From NCBI GenBank assembly GCA_017883345.1, contig JADGNT010000005.1, positions 1-19,146 of the forward strand: a stretch of DNA of 19,146 nucleotides, written 5' to 3'. Below the pieces are notes generated by a model. It was not told the origin of the DNA. It saw only the letters and a list, made by a program, of their open reading frames with translations, and searched no databases. The DNA comes from Candidatus Solibacter sp. (GTDB lineage: Bacteria; Acidobacteriota; Terriglobia; Bryobacterales; Bryobacteraceae). Position numbers and translations under genes: made by a program. Shown here in pieces: positions 1 to 8,198 of this stretch (its first letter is position 1; the number at the start of each line of letters is the position of its first letter).

Positions 1-2015
1 GGGAAGAACGCGTCTTCGACGCTGGTGCTATTGCCGAACCGGTCGGGGAACAGGTTGACGTTCAGATTGTGCGCTTGCCAGACGTTCAGAAACGATGCGG
101 TGAGAAACAGCCGGCGCGTAATGTCGCTCTGCACCGCGGCGTGGGCGGATACGAAGTGGCTGCCGGCCACGGCGTTTTGGAGCAGCGCGCCCGTGCCATC
201 TTCGGTGCGCGAGGCCCAGGTGCGGGCGCTGCCGCCGGCCAGATCGAAGCTGAGCGTGGTACTCCGGGTGAGCGCGTAGCCGAGGCCGGCCGCAACCGTT
301 CCGCGTTGCGCGCGGTCGCGTTCGTGGGAATCCACCGTGGCGATGCGGTTCATGCCGTCGAGCAGCGAAATGCCGAGCCACGCCGCGGCAAAACCATAGG
401 AAAGGCGCGGGGTTGCGAGGCCGCGCAGGCGCAGCCCGAACTCCGAGGAGTGGCCCGCGGTGCGCGTAGCGTTCAAGCCTAACGGGAAACCGTTGAGGGT
501 GTGAGAAACATCGGAATCGTCGGCGCGGATAAAGGCATACCGGTAGAACAGGCCCAGCTTTACGCTTCGCGAAAGGTCCCGCGAGAAGCCCGCGGTGAGC
601 CGCGTCTGTGAAATGTCGCTGCCAGATTGGCTGCGTTCCTCGGCCAGGCGGCCGGGTCCCATGGCTTCGCTGGACACGCTGGAGATACCACCAGTTCCCT
701 TCAAAGACGCCAATTCCACACCGAAGCTGTTGGCGCCAAAGCGCCGCGCCACCACCAAAGCGCCGGAGTAGAACGTGCCGCTGGAACTGCCGCTGGTCTG
801 GGCCGAGGACTCCGGATTGTGCTCCAGGGTGCCGGGCTGGTAATTCGGCGTCGCCGTCAGCGTGGTGTTGCCCACGCGCGACACCGCGGCGCTGCCGCCG
901 AAGGTGAATCCGCCGGCGGGCGCGAAGAAGGAAACTTGCGGCGAGACGCTGTAATCGCTGGGCAGGCTGCCGCCCGGACCGAAGGCGGACTGGTATTCCT
1001 GAAGAGTACGCGCGCCGCGGAACGTCGGCAGGATGAAGACGCGCCCCTCGGCACGGCGGAATTCGGTGGCGTAGGCGGGGTTCTCCAGGCTGTCCAGGTG
1101 GGCTTCGGGAAAGGCGTTGAAGCGAAACAGAAACGGCACTTGAGCGATATCGGCCAGGCCCGCGAGATAACGGTCGTAGGTGCTGGCGGTAGCGCGCGGC
1201 GTATCGTCGCGATCGCGTTCGCCGTGCGGTGGTACCGCGGCAACGGCTTGCGGAGTGGGCGCTGGAGGCGGGGGCGGAGCGCCCGGACTGGGCGGTTGCG
1301 GGCCGTCTGAGTGCCCTTCCGGCGCGCGGGCAGCGGCCTGTTGGACCGGTTTAGCCCGATCCGGTTGGCCGTTGCGGTCAGCCGCGTCGCGGTTACCCGG
1401 TTGCGCCGGGTTGGCGCCTATGAGATGGAAATCCTGACCCGCCTGTACCAACACGCCGCGGCCCGCTTCGATCAGTACACGGCGTTCCGGATTGGTGAGG
1501 CTGACCACTTCCACCGCGCCTTCGAAAACCACCACCTGGGTGGTGCCCTCGGCGTCCACCTCGATGCTGAATTCGGTGCCGCGGACCGCGATCGAGGCGG
1601 TGGGGCTGTTCATCCGGTAGGGATTCGGCTTGCCGGCGAAGTGGTTGATCCTGACCCGCACCATGCCCAGCGTGATGCCGAAAAGCTCGCGCAGGGAGGC
1701 CGCCGCCCGGTAGTCCTTCAGCGTCACGATGGACTCGGGCGAGACCACCACCATGCTGCCGTCGCTGAGATCGATCACCACGCGCCCGCCGCCGCGCGTA
1801 TCGATGCGGTCGCCGGGGTTCAGGATATAGCCGGCGGTCAGCGCCAGGGGCGCCAGGCCGGGCGTCAGCAGGACTGCCTGGCCGGTCACGCCGGCGGCGC
1901 GGGCGACCACCGGCGTGGATTGGGCGTGCAAAGAGAAAGCGCTGAGTAGCGCGCAGGTGAACGCGACCATCGGGGCTGGGCATCCATACGGGACGCCCCA
2001 CTTCCGCTCTCTCAC
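1..2015 (-). CDS. Secreted FecR-domain protein with C-terminal beta-barrel-like region (3' end outside window)
   Basis: The frame is open from about 2015 to the window edge, giving 671 codons without a stop. A GTG start at 2015 overlaps the upstream stop (GTGA) and gives a basic n-region (RERK) before the hydrophobic stretch MVAFTCALLSAFSLHA, so it reads as a signal peptide ending near AQS (residues 31-33). An ATG at 1970 (residue 16) is the alternative start but lacks the basic n-region. Residues about 60-185 match a FecR domain, with the hallmark MNSPTASIAVRGTEFSIEV at 135-153. A Pro/Ala-rich, probably disordered linker follows (about 198-275). From about 325 onward there are repeated amphipathic strands rich in aromatic and Gly residues (for example VKLGLFYRYAFIRAD), as in outer-membrane barrels. 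Unlike classical FecR sigma regulators there is no cytoplasmic anti-sigma part. The role is unknown. It is the third gene of the kinase-regulator operon, and I infer a periplasm/outer-membrane partner of that system. Confidence 0.8.
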   Translation of the reverse strand, partial: MRERKWGVPYGCPAPMVAFTCALLSAFSLHAQSTPVVARAAGVTGQAVLLTPGLAPLALTAGYILNPGDRIDTRGGGRVVIDLSDGSMVVVSPESIVTLKDYRAAASLRELFGITLGMVRVRINHFAGKPNPYRMNSPTASIAVRGTEFSIEVDAEGTTQVVVFEGAVEVVSLTNPERRVLIEAGRGVLVQAGQDFHLIGANPAQPGNRDAADRNGQPDRAKPVQQAAARAPEGHSDGPQPPSPGAPPPPPAPTPQAVAAVPPHGERDRDDTPRATASTYDRYLAGLADIAQVPFLFRFNAFPEAHLDSLENPAYATEFRRAEGRVFILPTFRGARTLQEYQSAFGPGGSLPSDYSVSPQVSFFAPAGGFTFGGSAAVSRVGNTTLTATPNYQPGTLEHNPESSAQTSGSSSGTFYSGALVVARRFGANSFGVELASLKGTGGISSVSSEAMGPGRLAEERSQSGSDISQTRLTAGFSRDLSRSVKLGLFYRYAFIRADDSDVSHTLNGFPLGLNATRTAGHSSEFGLRLRGLATPRLSYGFAAAWLGISLLDGMNRIATVDSHERDRAQRGTVAAGLGYALTRSTTLSFDLAGGSARTWASRTEDGTGALLQNAVAGSHFVSAHAAVQSDITRRLFLTASFLNVWQAHNLNVNLFPDRFGNSTSVEDAFF

Positions 2016-3451
2016 GCGATATCCATGTGCCTTTCCGTGGATTCCTCCTCCGTCTCCAGTTCGGCCTCGCCTTCGGGGTCTGCCGCCCCGTGCAACTGAT
2101 AGCGGGCGATCAGCCGCTGGATGGTCCGGCGGTCAAGATCAAGGACGGCGGCCGCGCGGCGGCGGTTCCAGCCGGTCTCTTCCAGGATAAGCTGCAAATA
2201 GCGGCGCTGCAGTTCCTCCATGTTGGGACGGTCGGCGATGAGACGCAGTTCGGGACGTTCCGCCACGGCGGTTTTAGCGCGGCGGGCGCCGATTTCGGGC
2301 GGCAGGCAATCGATGGTCACCAAACCGCCGGAGGAGAGGGCCACGGCGCGGCGCAGAGCGTTTTCCAGTTCGCGCACGTTGCCCGGGAAGGTGTGCGCGG
2401 CCAGCGCCTCGGCGGCTTCCCGGGTGAGATGCAGCGGGGGACCGGCGGCGTCGCGGAAGCTCTTAAGGAAGTGACCGGTGAGCAGTTCCACGTCGCCGAT
2501 GCGGCCGCGCAAAGGGGGCAGTTCGATGCTGAGCACGCTCAACCGGTAATACAGGTCGGCGCGGAAACTGCCGGCCGCCACGAGATCGCGCAGCGGAGCG
2601 TTGCTGGCGCCGATCACGCGCACGTTCATGCGGCGCGATTGCGTGGAGCCCACGCGGCGCACTTCGCCGCTCTGCAACACGCGCAGCAGGCTGGCCTGAA
2701 ACGCGGGGCTGGTGGAGGCCAGCTCGTCCAGGAAGAGCGTGCCGCCATCGGCGGCTTCAAAGAGTCCCGCGCGTTCCGCGGTGGCGCCCGTAAAGGCGCC
2801 GCGCGTGTGTCCGAAGAGTTCGGCTTCGAGCAGGGTGTCGGTGAGGCCGGAGCAGTTGACGCTGAGGAACGGACGCGAGCGGCGCGAGCTGAAGTCGTGG
2901 ATGGCGCGCGCCACGAGTTCCTTCCCGGTGCCGGATTCTCCCAGGATGAGTACCGCGGCTTCGGTCCGGGCGGCCTGTGCGATCAACTTGTAAACCACGA
3001 TCATGGGGGCGCTGCGGCCCACCAGGCCAGCCTGCGTGAGTTCGAGATCCGGTGCGGAGACGGGAACGGCGTCGGCTTCGCGGCGCGCCTCCAACAGGCG
3101 GCGCAGCAAGTCCACCACGGCGGAGATATCGAAGGGCTTGCCGATGAAATCGCTGGCGCCGCGGGTGACCGCTTCCACGGCCACTTGCAGGGAACCCTGA
3201 GCGGTCATCAGGACGATGGGCAGGTTCGGGTCCACCGCGCGCAGCGCATCCACCAGCTCCAGGCCGCCCAGATCGGGCATGTAGATATCGCTTAGCACGG
3301 CATCGAACCTGCCGGCGGAGGCGGCCTCCAGGGCCTCGCGCCCGTTGCGCGCGCTGGTCACGCGAAAACCGTTCAGGGTGAGGCCGGTTTCAAGCATCAG
3401 GCGAATCGAGCGCTCGTCGTCGGCGATCAGAATATGAGACTGATTGGACAT
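2012..3451 (-). CDS. Sigma-54-dependent response regulator, NtrC family
   Basis: This 479-residue protein has the standard three-part NtrC layout. The receiver domain (about 5-120) has acidic pocket residues D11/D12, phospho-acceptor D55 in LSDIYMPD, the MTAQ switch residue and the GKPF lysine. The AAA+ domain (about 140-380) shows Walker A GESGTGKE, the sigma-54 contact loop GAFTGA and Walker [10 protein letters not shown] Fis-type helix-turn-helix lies near the C-terminus ([19 protein letters not shown]). It should be phosphorylated by the adjacent CHASE2 kinase and activate RNA polymerase carrying sigma-54. The start at 3451 gives the normal receiver N-terminus [13 protein letters not shown] and has an AGGAG site upstream; the in-frame start at 3478 adds nine unlikely residues. 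The stop overlaps the GTG of the FecR-barrel gene. Target promoters are not known. Confidence 0.95.
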   Translation of the reverse strand: MSNQSHILIADDERSIRLMLETGLTLNGFRVTSARNGREALEAASAGRFDAVLSDIYMPDLGGLELVDALRAVDPNLPIVLMTAQGSLQVAVEAVTRGASDFIGKPFDISAVVDLLRRLLEARREADAVPVSAPDLELTQAGLVGRSAPMIVVYKLIAQAARTEAAVLILGESGTGKELVARAIHDFSSRRSRPFLSVNCSGLTDTLLEAELFGHTRGAFTGATAERAGLFEAADGGTLFLDELASTSPAFQASLLRVLQSGEVRRVGSTQSRRMNVRVIGASNAPLRDLVAAGSFRADLYYRLSVLSIELPPLRGRIGDVELLTGHFLKSFRDAAGPPLHLTREAAEALAAHTFPGNVRELENALRRAVALSSGGLVTIDCLPPEIGARRAKTAVAERPELRLIADRPNMEELQRRYLQLILEETGWNRRRAAAVLDLDRRTIQRLIARYQLHGAADPEGEAELETEEESTERHMDIA

Positions 3452-3583
3452 GTTATGACTCCTGGCGGCCGCGAACATGCCCCCACGAATGGGGCCGGCC
3501 CAGAGGGCACCCCAGCCTAAAAGGCTGCTCTACGAAGGCGATCGGAATATGAGACTGAATGGACATGTTATGACTCCTTGCGG
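3423..3583 (-). repeat. 46-bp imperfect direct repeat duplicating the ribosome-binding site and start of the regulator gene
   Basis: Bases 3423-3468 and 3538-3583 are the same 46-bp sequence with three mismatches, offset by 115 bp. Each copy holds the end of a reading frame (GAG TCA TAA), an AGGAG ribosome-binding site and an ATG with the next nine or so codons of the regulator. The 69 bp between the copies are GC-rich and contain a small hairpin (AGCCT AAA AGGCT) and a GGGGCCGGCCC palindrome. This looks like a local tandem duplication or a short palindromic element flanked by a duplicated target. Confidence 0.85.
3453..3566 (-). CDS. Possible 37-residue leader/coupling peptide between kinase and regulator
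   Basis: An ATG at 3566 follows the kinase stop (TAA, 3570-3568) after one base and has AAGGAG as ribosome-binding site. The frame reads MSIQSHIPIAFVEQPF..., of which the first ten residues nearly copy the regulator N-terminus, and ends RQES-stop just before the regulator ATG, in the same stop-to-start geometry that ends the kinase. It arises from the 46-bp duplication. I see no domain. It could be translated as a coupling ORF, or it could be only a by-product of the duplication. Without conservation data its status as a gene is uncertain. Confidence 0.35.
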   Translation of the reverse strand: MSIQSHIPIAFVEQPFRLGCPLGRPHSWGHVRGRQES

Positions 3584-6036
3584 GGAATCCGCAGGGTGAA
3601 GGTGGAACCTTGATTGACTTCGCTCCTGACAGTGACCGAGCCGTGATGCAGTTCGGCGATTTCGCGAACCAGCGCCAGGCCGAGACCGGTGCCCGGCACA
3701 CCGGCGTCCTGCACGCGCGGAACGCGGTAAAACTTTTCGAATACGCGCTTGAGATCGGCCTCGGGAATGCCGTATCCGTGGTCGGCCACCTCGAGAGCGA
3801 CATACTCTTCCTCGGCGCGCGCCGAGAGGGTGACGGCGGTCGCGTCGGGGCTATACTTGATGGCGTTGGAGACCAGATTCTCGACGGCGCGCGAAAGCAG
3901 GTCGGCATCGGCGAGAAATGGCGGCAGATCGGCCGGGAAGTTGCCCGCCAGGCTGATTTGGCGCTGCGCGGCCACCGGTTCGAGCAGGATCAGGATGCGT
4001 TCGAGTAGGCTCTCCGCACGCACCGGCGAGAGCCGCATGGCGGTGGCGCCGCTCTCCAGGCGCGTGATGTCGAGGTACCCCGCGATCATGCGGGTAAGGC
4101 GCTTGACCTCATCGTTGATCGCCAGGTTCATCTCACGGCGGCGCACCGGTTCCACATCGTAGGCGGCCAGCAGTTCGGTCATGCCCTGGATGGCGGTCAG
4201 TGGGGTGCGCATTTCGTGGGAGACCAGCGAAATCACGTCGTTCTTGGTCTGCTGGAGTTCGTATTGCCGGGTGACGTCGGAAAGCGAAGCCACAATGCCG
4301 AGCACCGGGCCGTCGCCCTTTTCGTCGGCGGAGACGGCCGCCAGGCGGAGCGTGTATTGCAGCGTACGCAAGCCGCGGATGGCGATTTCGCGCTCGAAGT
4401 GGCCGCGTTCGGCTGCCAGTCGTGTGAGCGTTTCCGGGTCCACCGAACCGGGCAGGCGCTGGGTCAGGTTCTGCCCTACCAGGCCGCGCGCGGGCACGCC
4501 CAGAATCGCGCCGGCGCTGCGGTTGGCAAACGTGATCAGCCCCTCGGGATCGGCGATCAGCAGACCGTCCTCCACGGAGCGCAGCGCGAAGTTGACAAAC
4601 TTGGCGCGATCCAGCAGGCGGGCGTTGAGATCGCTCAGAATGCGCGCTTTCCATTCCAGGCCCTTGGGAAGCCAGCCGCGTGAGAGAGAGACCGGACCGC
4701 CTTCCGCCCAATGGTAGGGGCCGGGAATGCCGGGGCCGGCGGGCGCCAGCAGATCGCCGGAGAGCGCCAGTTCCGCGATGTTGGCGTCCAGGCGCGCGCT
4801 GGCCACCAGGGATCGCCGCAACAGACCCAGCAGGCCGGCGCAGCCGAAGGCCACCAGGCACGCCACCATGGGAGGATAGAACAGCAGCTTGAGAAACGCC
4901 AGGTAGCTCGCCAGAACCACCAGCGCCGCCATTCCCACCAGCACGCCCAGTTGCTTCAGAAACTCCCGGCCGCCCTGCGCCCATTCGAGCAACAGGAGGG
5001 TCAGCAGCGCGACCGTGGCGCCCCAGAGAAACGCCGCCAGGTCGGAAGACTCGGTGTAGTACCGCGAGCTCAGAATGACGTGGATGGCATTGGCCAGCAC
5101 TTCGACGCCCGGCATCAGCGCGCCGTGTTGATCGGCGCGGGCATCCGTGTAGCGCACGAACGGCGAGGCGACCCGATCACCCAGGGAGGCGGCGGTGGCG
5201 CCGATGAGGACGAACTTGCCGCGGAGTTTTTCGGCCGGCACGCGCCCGGCGACCACATCGGAGAGGCTGTAAGTGACCGGACCGAAGGAGCCCGCGGGGC
5301 CGATGTAGTCGATGGTCACGCGGCCGCCGTGCAACACTCGCGTGGATGCCGAGGGGATGATCGCGATTGCGGGCGGCGCCGTGTCGAGCCGGATCGTGCG
5401 CGCCCCCACCAGAAGCGCGTTTTGCTCATCGGTGATGCCTTCCTCGGGTGTGCCGTCGGCAATCCGCACGGCCTCCACCGGCATGGCACGGTAAGAGCGG
5501 CCGTTATCGTCTGCCAGGCGGATGGCCACCTGACGCACAGTGCCATCCAGTTCGGTCTGCGCGTTGACATGCCCCACGGCGGCGGCGGCGCGTTCGATGG
5601 CGGGCAGCGGCGGCAGCCAGCGCGACGGTCCGCCGTGCACCGGGGAATCGGTGAGTTGCGCGGCCACTACCACGTTCCCGGCGTGGCCGATGGAGCGCGC
5701 CAGGTTGTCGTCGTCTTCCTGCGTGGTGGGGTCGGTGAAGAGGACGTCGAGCGCGATCACCTTGGGGTGAGCCGCGGCCAGCGCGTCGATGGTGCGGGCG
5801 ATCACCTGGCGCGACCACGGGAAGCGGCCGAAGCGCGCCATGCTGGGTTCGTCGATGGCCACGACCGCGATATCTTCGGGAACCGGCAGCGGGCCGCGGG
5901 CGCGCATCAGCCAGTCCCGGGTGTAGCGGCCGATGCCGGGCGCCTGCCAGTCCACCAGGATGCCGGCCGAAGCGGCGGCCACAACGATCGCCAGGCTCCA
6001 GGCGATCTTGGCGGCTCGTGTTCGGGTGGTCAACAT
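3568..6036 (-). CDS. CHASE2-domain sensor histidine kinase
   Basis: This is an 822-residue membrane kinase. A membrane segment at about 11-29 is followed by a large extracytoplasmic CHASE2 domain (about 30-330; ends with the typical PGVEVLANAIHVILSSRYY). Three membrane segments follow at about 334-351, 364-383 and 388-406. The cytoplasmic part has a PAS domain (about 475-590), a HisKA domain with phospho-acceptor H607 in SLVSHEMRTPLTAI, and an HATPase_c domain with N box NLVSNAIKYSPD (about 720), G1 DHGYGIP (about 752) and G2 GTGLGLAL. It should autophosphorylate on an envelope signal and pass phosphate to the NtrC-type regulator encoded just downstream. The ligand of CHASE2 is not known for the family. 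The start ATG at 6036 has GAAAG about 8 bases upstream. Confidence 0.95.
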   Translation of the reverse strand: MLTTRTRAAKIAWSLAIVVAAASAGILVDWQAPGIGRYTRDWLMRARGPLPVPEDIAVVAIDEPSMARFGRFPWSRQVIARTIDALAAAHPKVIALDVLFTDPTTQEDDDNLARSIGHAGNVVVAAQLTDSPVHGGPSRWLPPLPAIERAAAAVGHVNAQTELDGTVRQVAIRLADDNGRSYRAMPVEAVRIADGTPEEGITDEQNALLVGARTIRLDTAPPAIAIIPSASTRVLHGGRVTIDYIGPAGSFGPVTYSLSDVVAGRVPAEKLRGKFVLIGATAASLGDRVASPFVRYTDARADQHGALMPGVEVLANAIHVILSSRYYTESSDLAAFLWGATVALLTLLLLEWAQGGREFLKQLGVLVGMAALVVLASYLAFLKLLFYPPMVACLVAFGCAGLLGLLRRSLVASARLDANIAELALSGDLLAPAGPGIPGPYHWAEGGPVSLSRGWLPKGLEWKARILSDLNARLLDRAKFVNFALRSVEDGLLIADPEGLITFANRSAGAILGVPARGLVGQNLTQRLPGSVDPETLTRLAAERGHFEREIAIRGLRTLQYTLRLAAVSADEKGDGPVLGIVASLSDVTRQYELQQTKNDVISLVSHEMRTPLTAIQGMTELLAAYDVEPVRRREMNLAINDEVKRLTRMIAGYLDITRLESGATAMRLSPVRAESLLERILILLEPVAAQRQISLAGNFPADLPPFLADADLLSRAVENLVSNAIKYSPDATAVTLSARAEEEYVALEVADHGYGIPEADLKRVFEKFYRVPRVQDAGVPGTGLGLALVREIAELHHGSVTVRSEVNQGSTFTLRIPRKES

Positions 6037-6285
6037 TAAGTAACTTTCAGCTTATCTCTATATGTGAAGTCCGGTATTTTGGACGGAAGCGTACTTCTTC
6101 TGGTCTATACAATCGCACGCCGGTGGCCAGGTTGTGGGACATGTTAAGTGCTGTTAAATCAATCAAGTAAATCCGTTGGTGGTCCGCATGGTGGCAAGTT
6201 GCCGCACGTTAGAGAGAGCTAAGGAGACCCGCACGCCACCGGGAGGGGTAACATCCGCCTCCCGGGAAGCGCCCTATCGGACACT
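6037..6285. promoter_or_regulatory. Divergent intergenic region between kinase operon and secreted-protein gene
   Basis: About 250 bp separate the two divergent starts, and it must carry both promoters. It is more AT-rich than its surroundings. Visible elements are two TGTTAA direct repeats one helical turn apart (6142-6147 and 6152-6157), a possible regulator site, and a minus-strand GG-N10-GC pair (6115-6128) that only weakly resembles a sigma-54 promoter. No convincing sigma-70 hexamer pair was found on either strand. Confidence 0.4.
6209..6265 (+). other. Structured 5' leader with GC-rich hairpin before the small secreted-protein gene
   Basis: A small stem TTAG/CTAA (about 6209-6222) is followed by an AAGGAG and then by a perfect 8-bp stem CCGGGAGG (6239-6246) / CCTCCCGG (6258-6265) with an 11-base loop. 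The second hairpin ends 20 bases before the ATG at 6286, where no other strong ribosome-binding site is visible. It could control mRNA stability or translation. I do not recognise a known riboswitch class. Confidence 0.4.
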
Positions 6286-6687
6286 ATGACCAAAAAGCTG
6301 CTTTTTGTAATGACGATTCTGCTGGCTGCATCCTTCGCGCTAATGGCGGCGGACGTTACCGGCAAGTGGACCTTTGAACAGCCCGGCCGCGGTGGTAACC
6401 CCGGTCGTCCCGTGACCATCACCCTGAAGGCCGATGGCAGCACATTGACCGGCACAATGCCCGCGGGCGGCCGCGGCGGCGCCGGCGACCCGATCGCGAT
6501 TAGCGACGGCAAGATCGATGGCAACAACATCTCCTTCACCGTAAAGCGCGACATGAACGGCACGACCGTGGTGACCAAATACGATGGCGTGGTCAACGGC
6601 GACGAACTGAAGCTGAAGATCACCCGCAACGGTCAGGATGGCACGCCGGTTACGACCGACGTGGTCGCGAAGCGTTCCGCCACCTAG
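6286..6687 (+). CDS. Small secreted protein, probable all-beta fold, function unknown
   Basis: This 133-residue protein begins with a clear signal peptide (MTKKLLFVMTILLAASFALMA, cleavage near residue 21-22). The mature part is about 110 residues of alternating short beta strands: DVTGKWTFE, PVTITLKADGSTLTGTM, AISDGKIDGNNISFTVKRD, KYDGVVNGDELKLKI. A Gly/Arg-rich loop lies between strands (GGRGGAGDP). Proteins of this pattern (a GKW-F-E opening, then a LxADGSxLTGT strand and a DGKIDGxxxxF turn) are frequent in Acidobacteria as hypothetical proteins; that is from memory, not from a search. No catalytic residue is evident. It is a single-gene transcript: a structured leader precedes it and a strong terminator follows 32 bases after the stop. 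I cannot say what it does. Confidence 0.8.
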   Translation: MTKKLLFVMTILLAASFALMAADVTGKWTFEQPGRGGNPGRPVTITLKADGSTLTGTMPAGGRGGAGDPIAISDGKIDGNNISFTVKRDMNGTTVVTKYDGVVNGDELKLKITRNGQDGTPVTTDVVAKRSAT

Positions 6688-6719
6688 ATCGGTTCGACAT
6701 TCCTGCGGAGCAGGATTTG

Positions 6720-6760
6720 AGGCGGCCTGCCCGGCACGGGCAGGCCGCCTTTTGTGTTTT
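6720..6760 (+). terminator. Strong intrinsic terminator after the small secreted-protein gene
   Basis: A perfect 14-bp stem AGGCGGCCTGCCCG (6720-6733) pairs with CGGGCAGGCCGCCT (6737-6750) around a 3-base loop and is followed by a T-rich run (tttgtgtttt). It is placed right for the plus-strand gene ending at 6687. Confidence 0.9.
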
Positions 6761-6770
6761 CCGAGAGCCT

Positions 6771-6805
6771 GGGAGCGGATCTGGTATTTCGAGGCGATCG
6801 CTCCC
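6771..6805. repeat. Palindromic repeat, family A
   Basis: GGGAGCGGATC (6771-6781) pairs with GATCGCTCCC (6796-6805) with one bulged G, around a 14-base loop. It has no T tract and lies between convergent genes, so it looks like a REP-type element and not a second terminator. Confidence 0.55.
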
Positions 6806-6822
6806 GACCCAGAGGGTACCCC

Positions 6823-6869
6823 GGTCGCGGCTCTGATTGGCGCATCGCGGCTCCGTCAGAGCCGCGACC
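6823..6869. repeat. Palindromic repeat, family B, perfect 14-bp inverted repeat
   Basis: GGTCGCGGCTCTGA (6823-6836) and TCAGAGCCGCGACC (6856-6869) form a perfect inverted repeat. The loop contains a further copy of TCGCGGCTC. The arrangement (two arms plus internal half-copy) is typical of dispersed REP-like units. Confidence 0.7.
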
Positions 6870-6920
6870 CTAAGAACGTGAGAAGAAAACAATCAGCCGC
6901 CGATGAACGCCGATGAACAA

Positions 6921-7100
6921 CCCGGGGACAACAACCCGAACCCGGGGACAGACGGAACGTTTTCTAGTTTCAGACAAAACCCGGGGACAGACGGGATGTT
7001 CTCTAGTTTCAACGACGCGAAACCGGGAAACCCGGTGACAGACGGAACGTTCCCTAGTTTCAACGACGCGAAACCGGAAAACGTTCCGTCTGTCCCCGGG
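6921..7100. repeat. Repeat cluster of family C (CCCGGGGACAGACGG units), three direct copies and one inverted
   Basis: Direct units start at 6941, 6980 and 7031, each opening with CCCGGGGACAGACGG or a one-base variant and running into CTAGTTTC; the second and third share a further AACGACGCGAAACC. A truncated start (CCCGGGGACA) lies at 6921. The closing unit 7077-7100 is the exact reverse complement of 6941-6964 (24 bp). It abuts the stop codon of the oxidoreductase gene at 7101-7103. Open frames across it only encode repeats of NPGTDG-type peptide and are not genes. Confidence 0.85.

Positions 7101-8198
<1,098 letters not shown>

Noticed and set aside
4711..6039. A plus-strand open frame of 442 codons opposite the kinase
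   Set aside because: It is antisense to a well-supported CHASE2 kinase and has no recognisable domain or ribosome-binding site.
6132..6160. TTGTGG-N17-TAAATC as a sigma-70 promoter for the small secreted protein
   Set aside because: Each hexamer matches only three consensus bases.
6192..6206. TGGCAAGTTGCCGCA as a sigma-54 promoter for the small secreted protein
   Set aside because: The GG and GC elements are 9 bases apart, and sigma-54 promoters need 10; the resemblance is probably chance.
6921..7100. Repeat cluster as a CRISPR array
   Set aside because: Units are unevenly spaced (39 and 51 bp), gaps are partly repeated themselves, one copy is inverted, and no cas gene is near.
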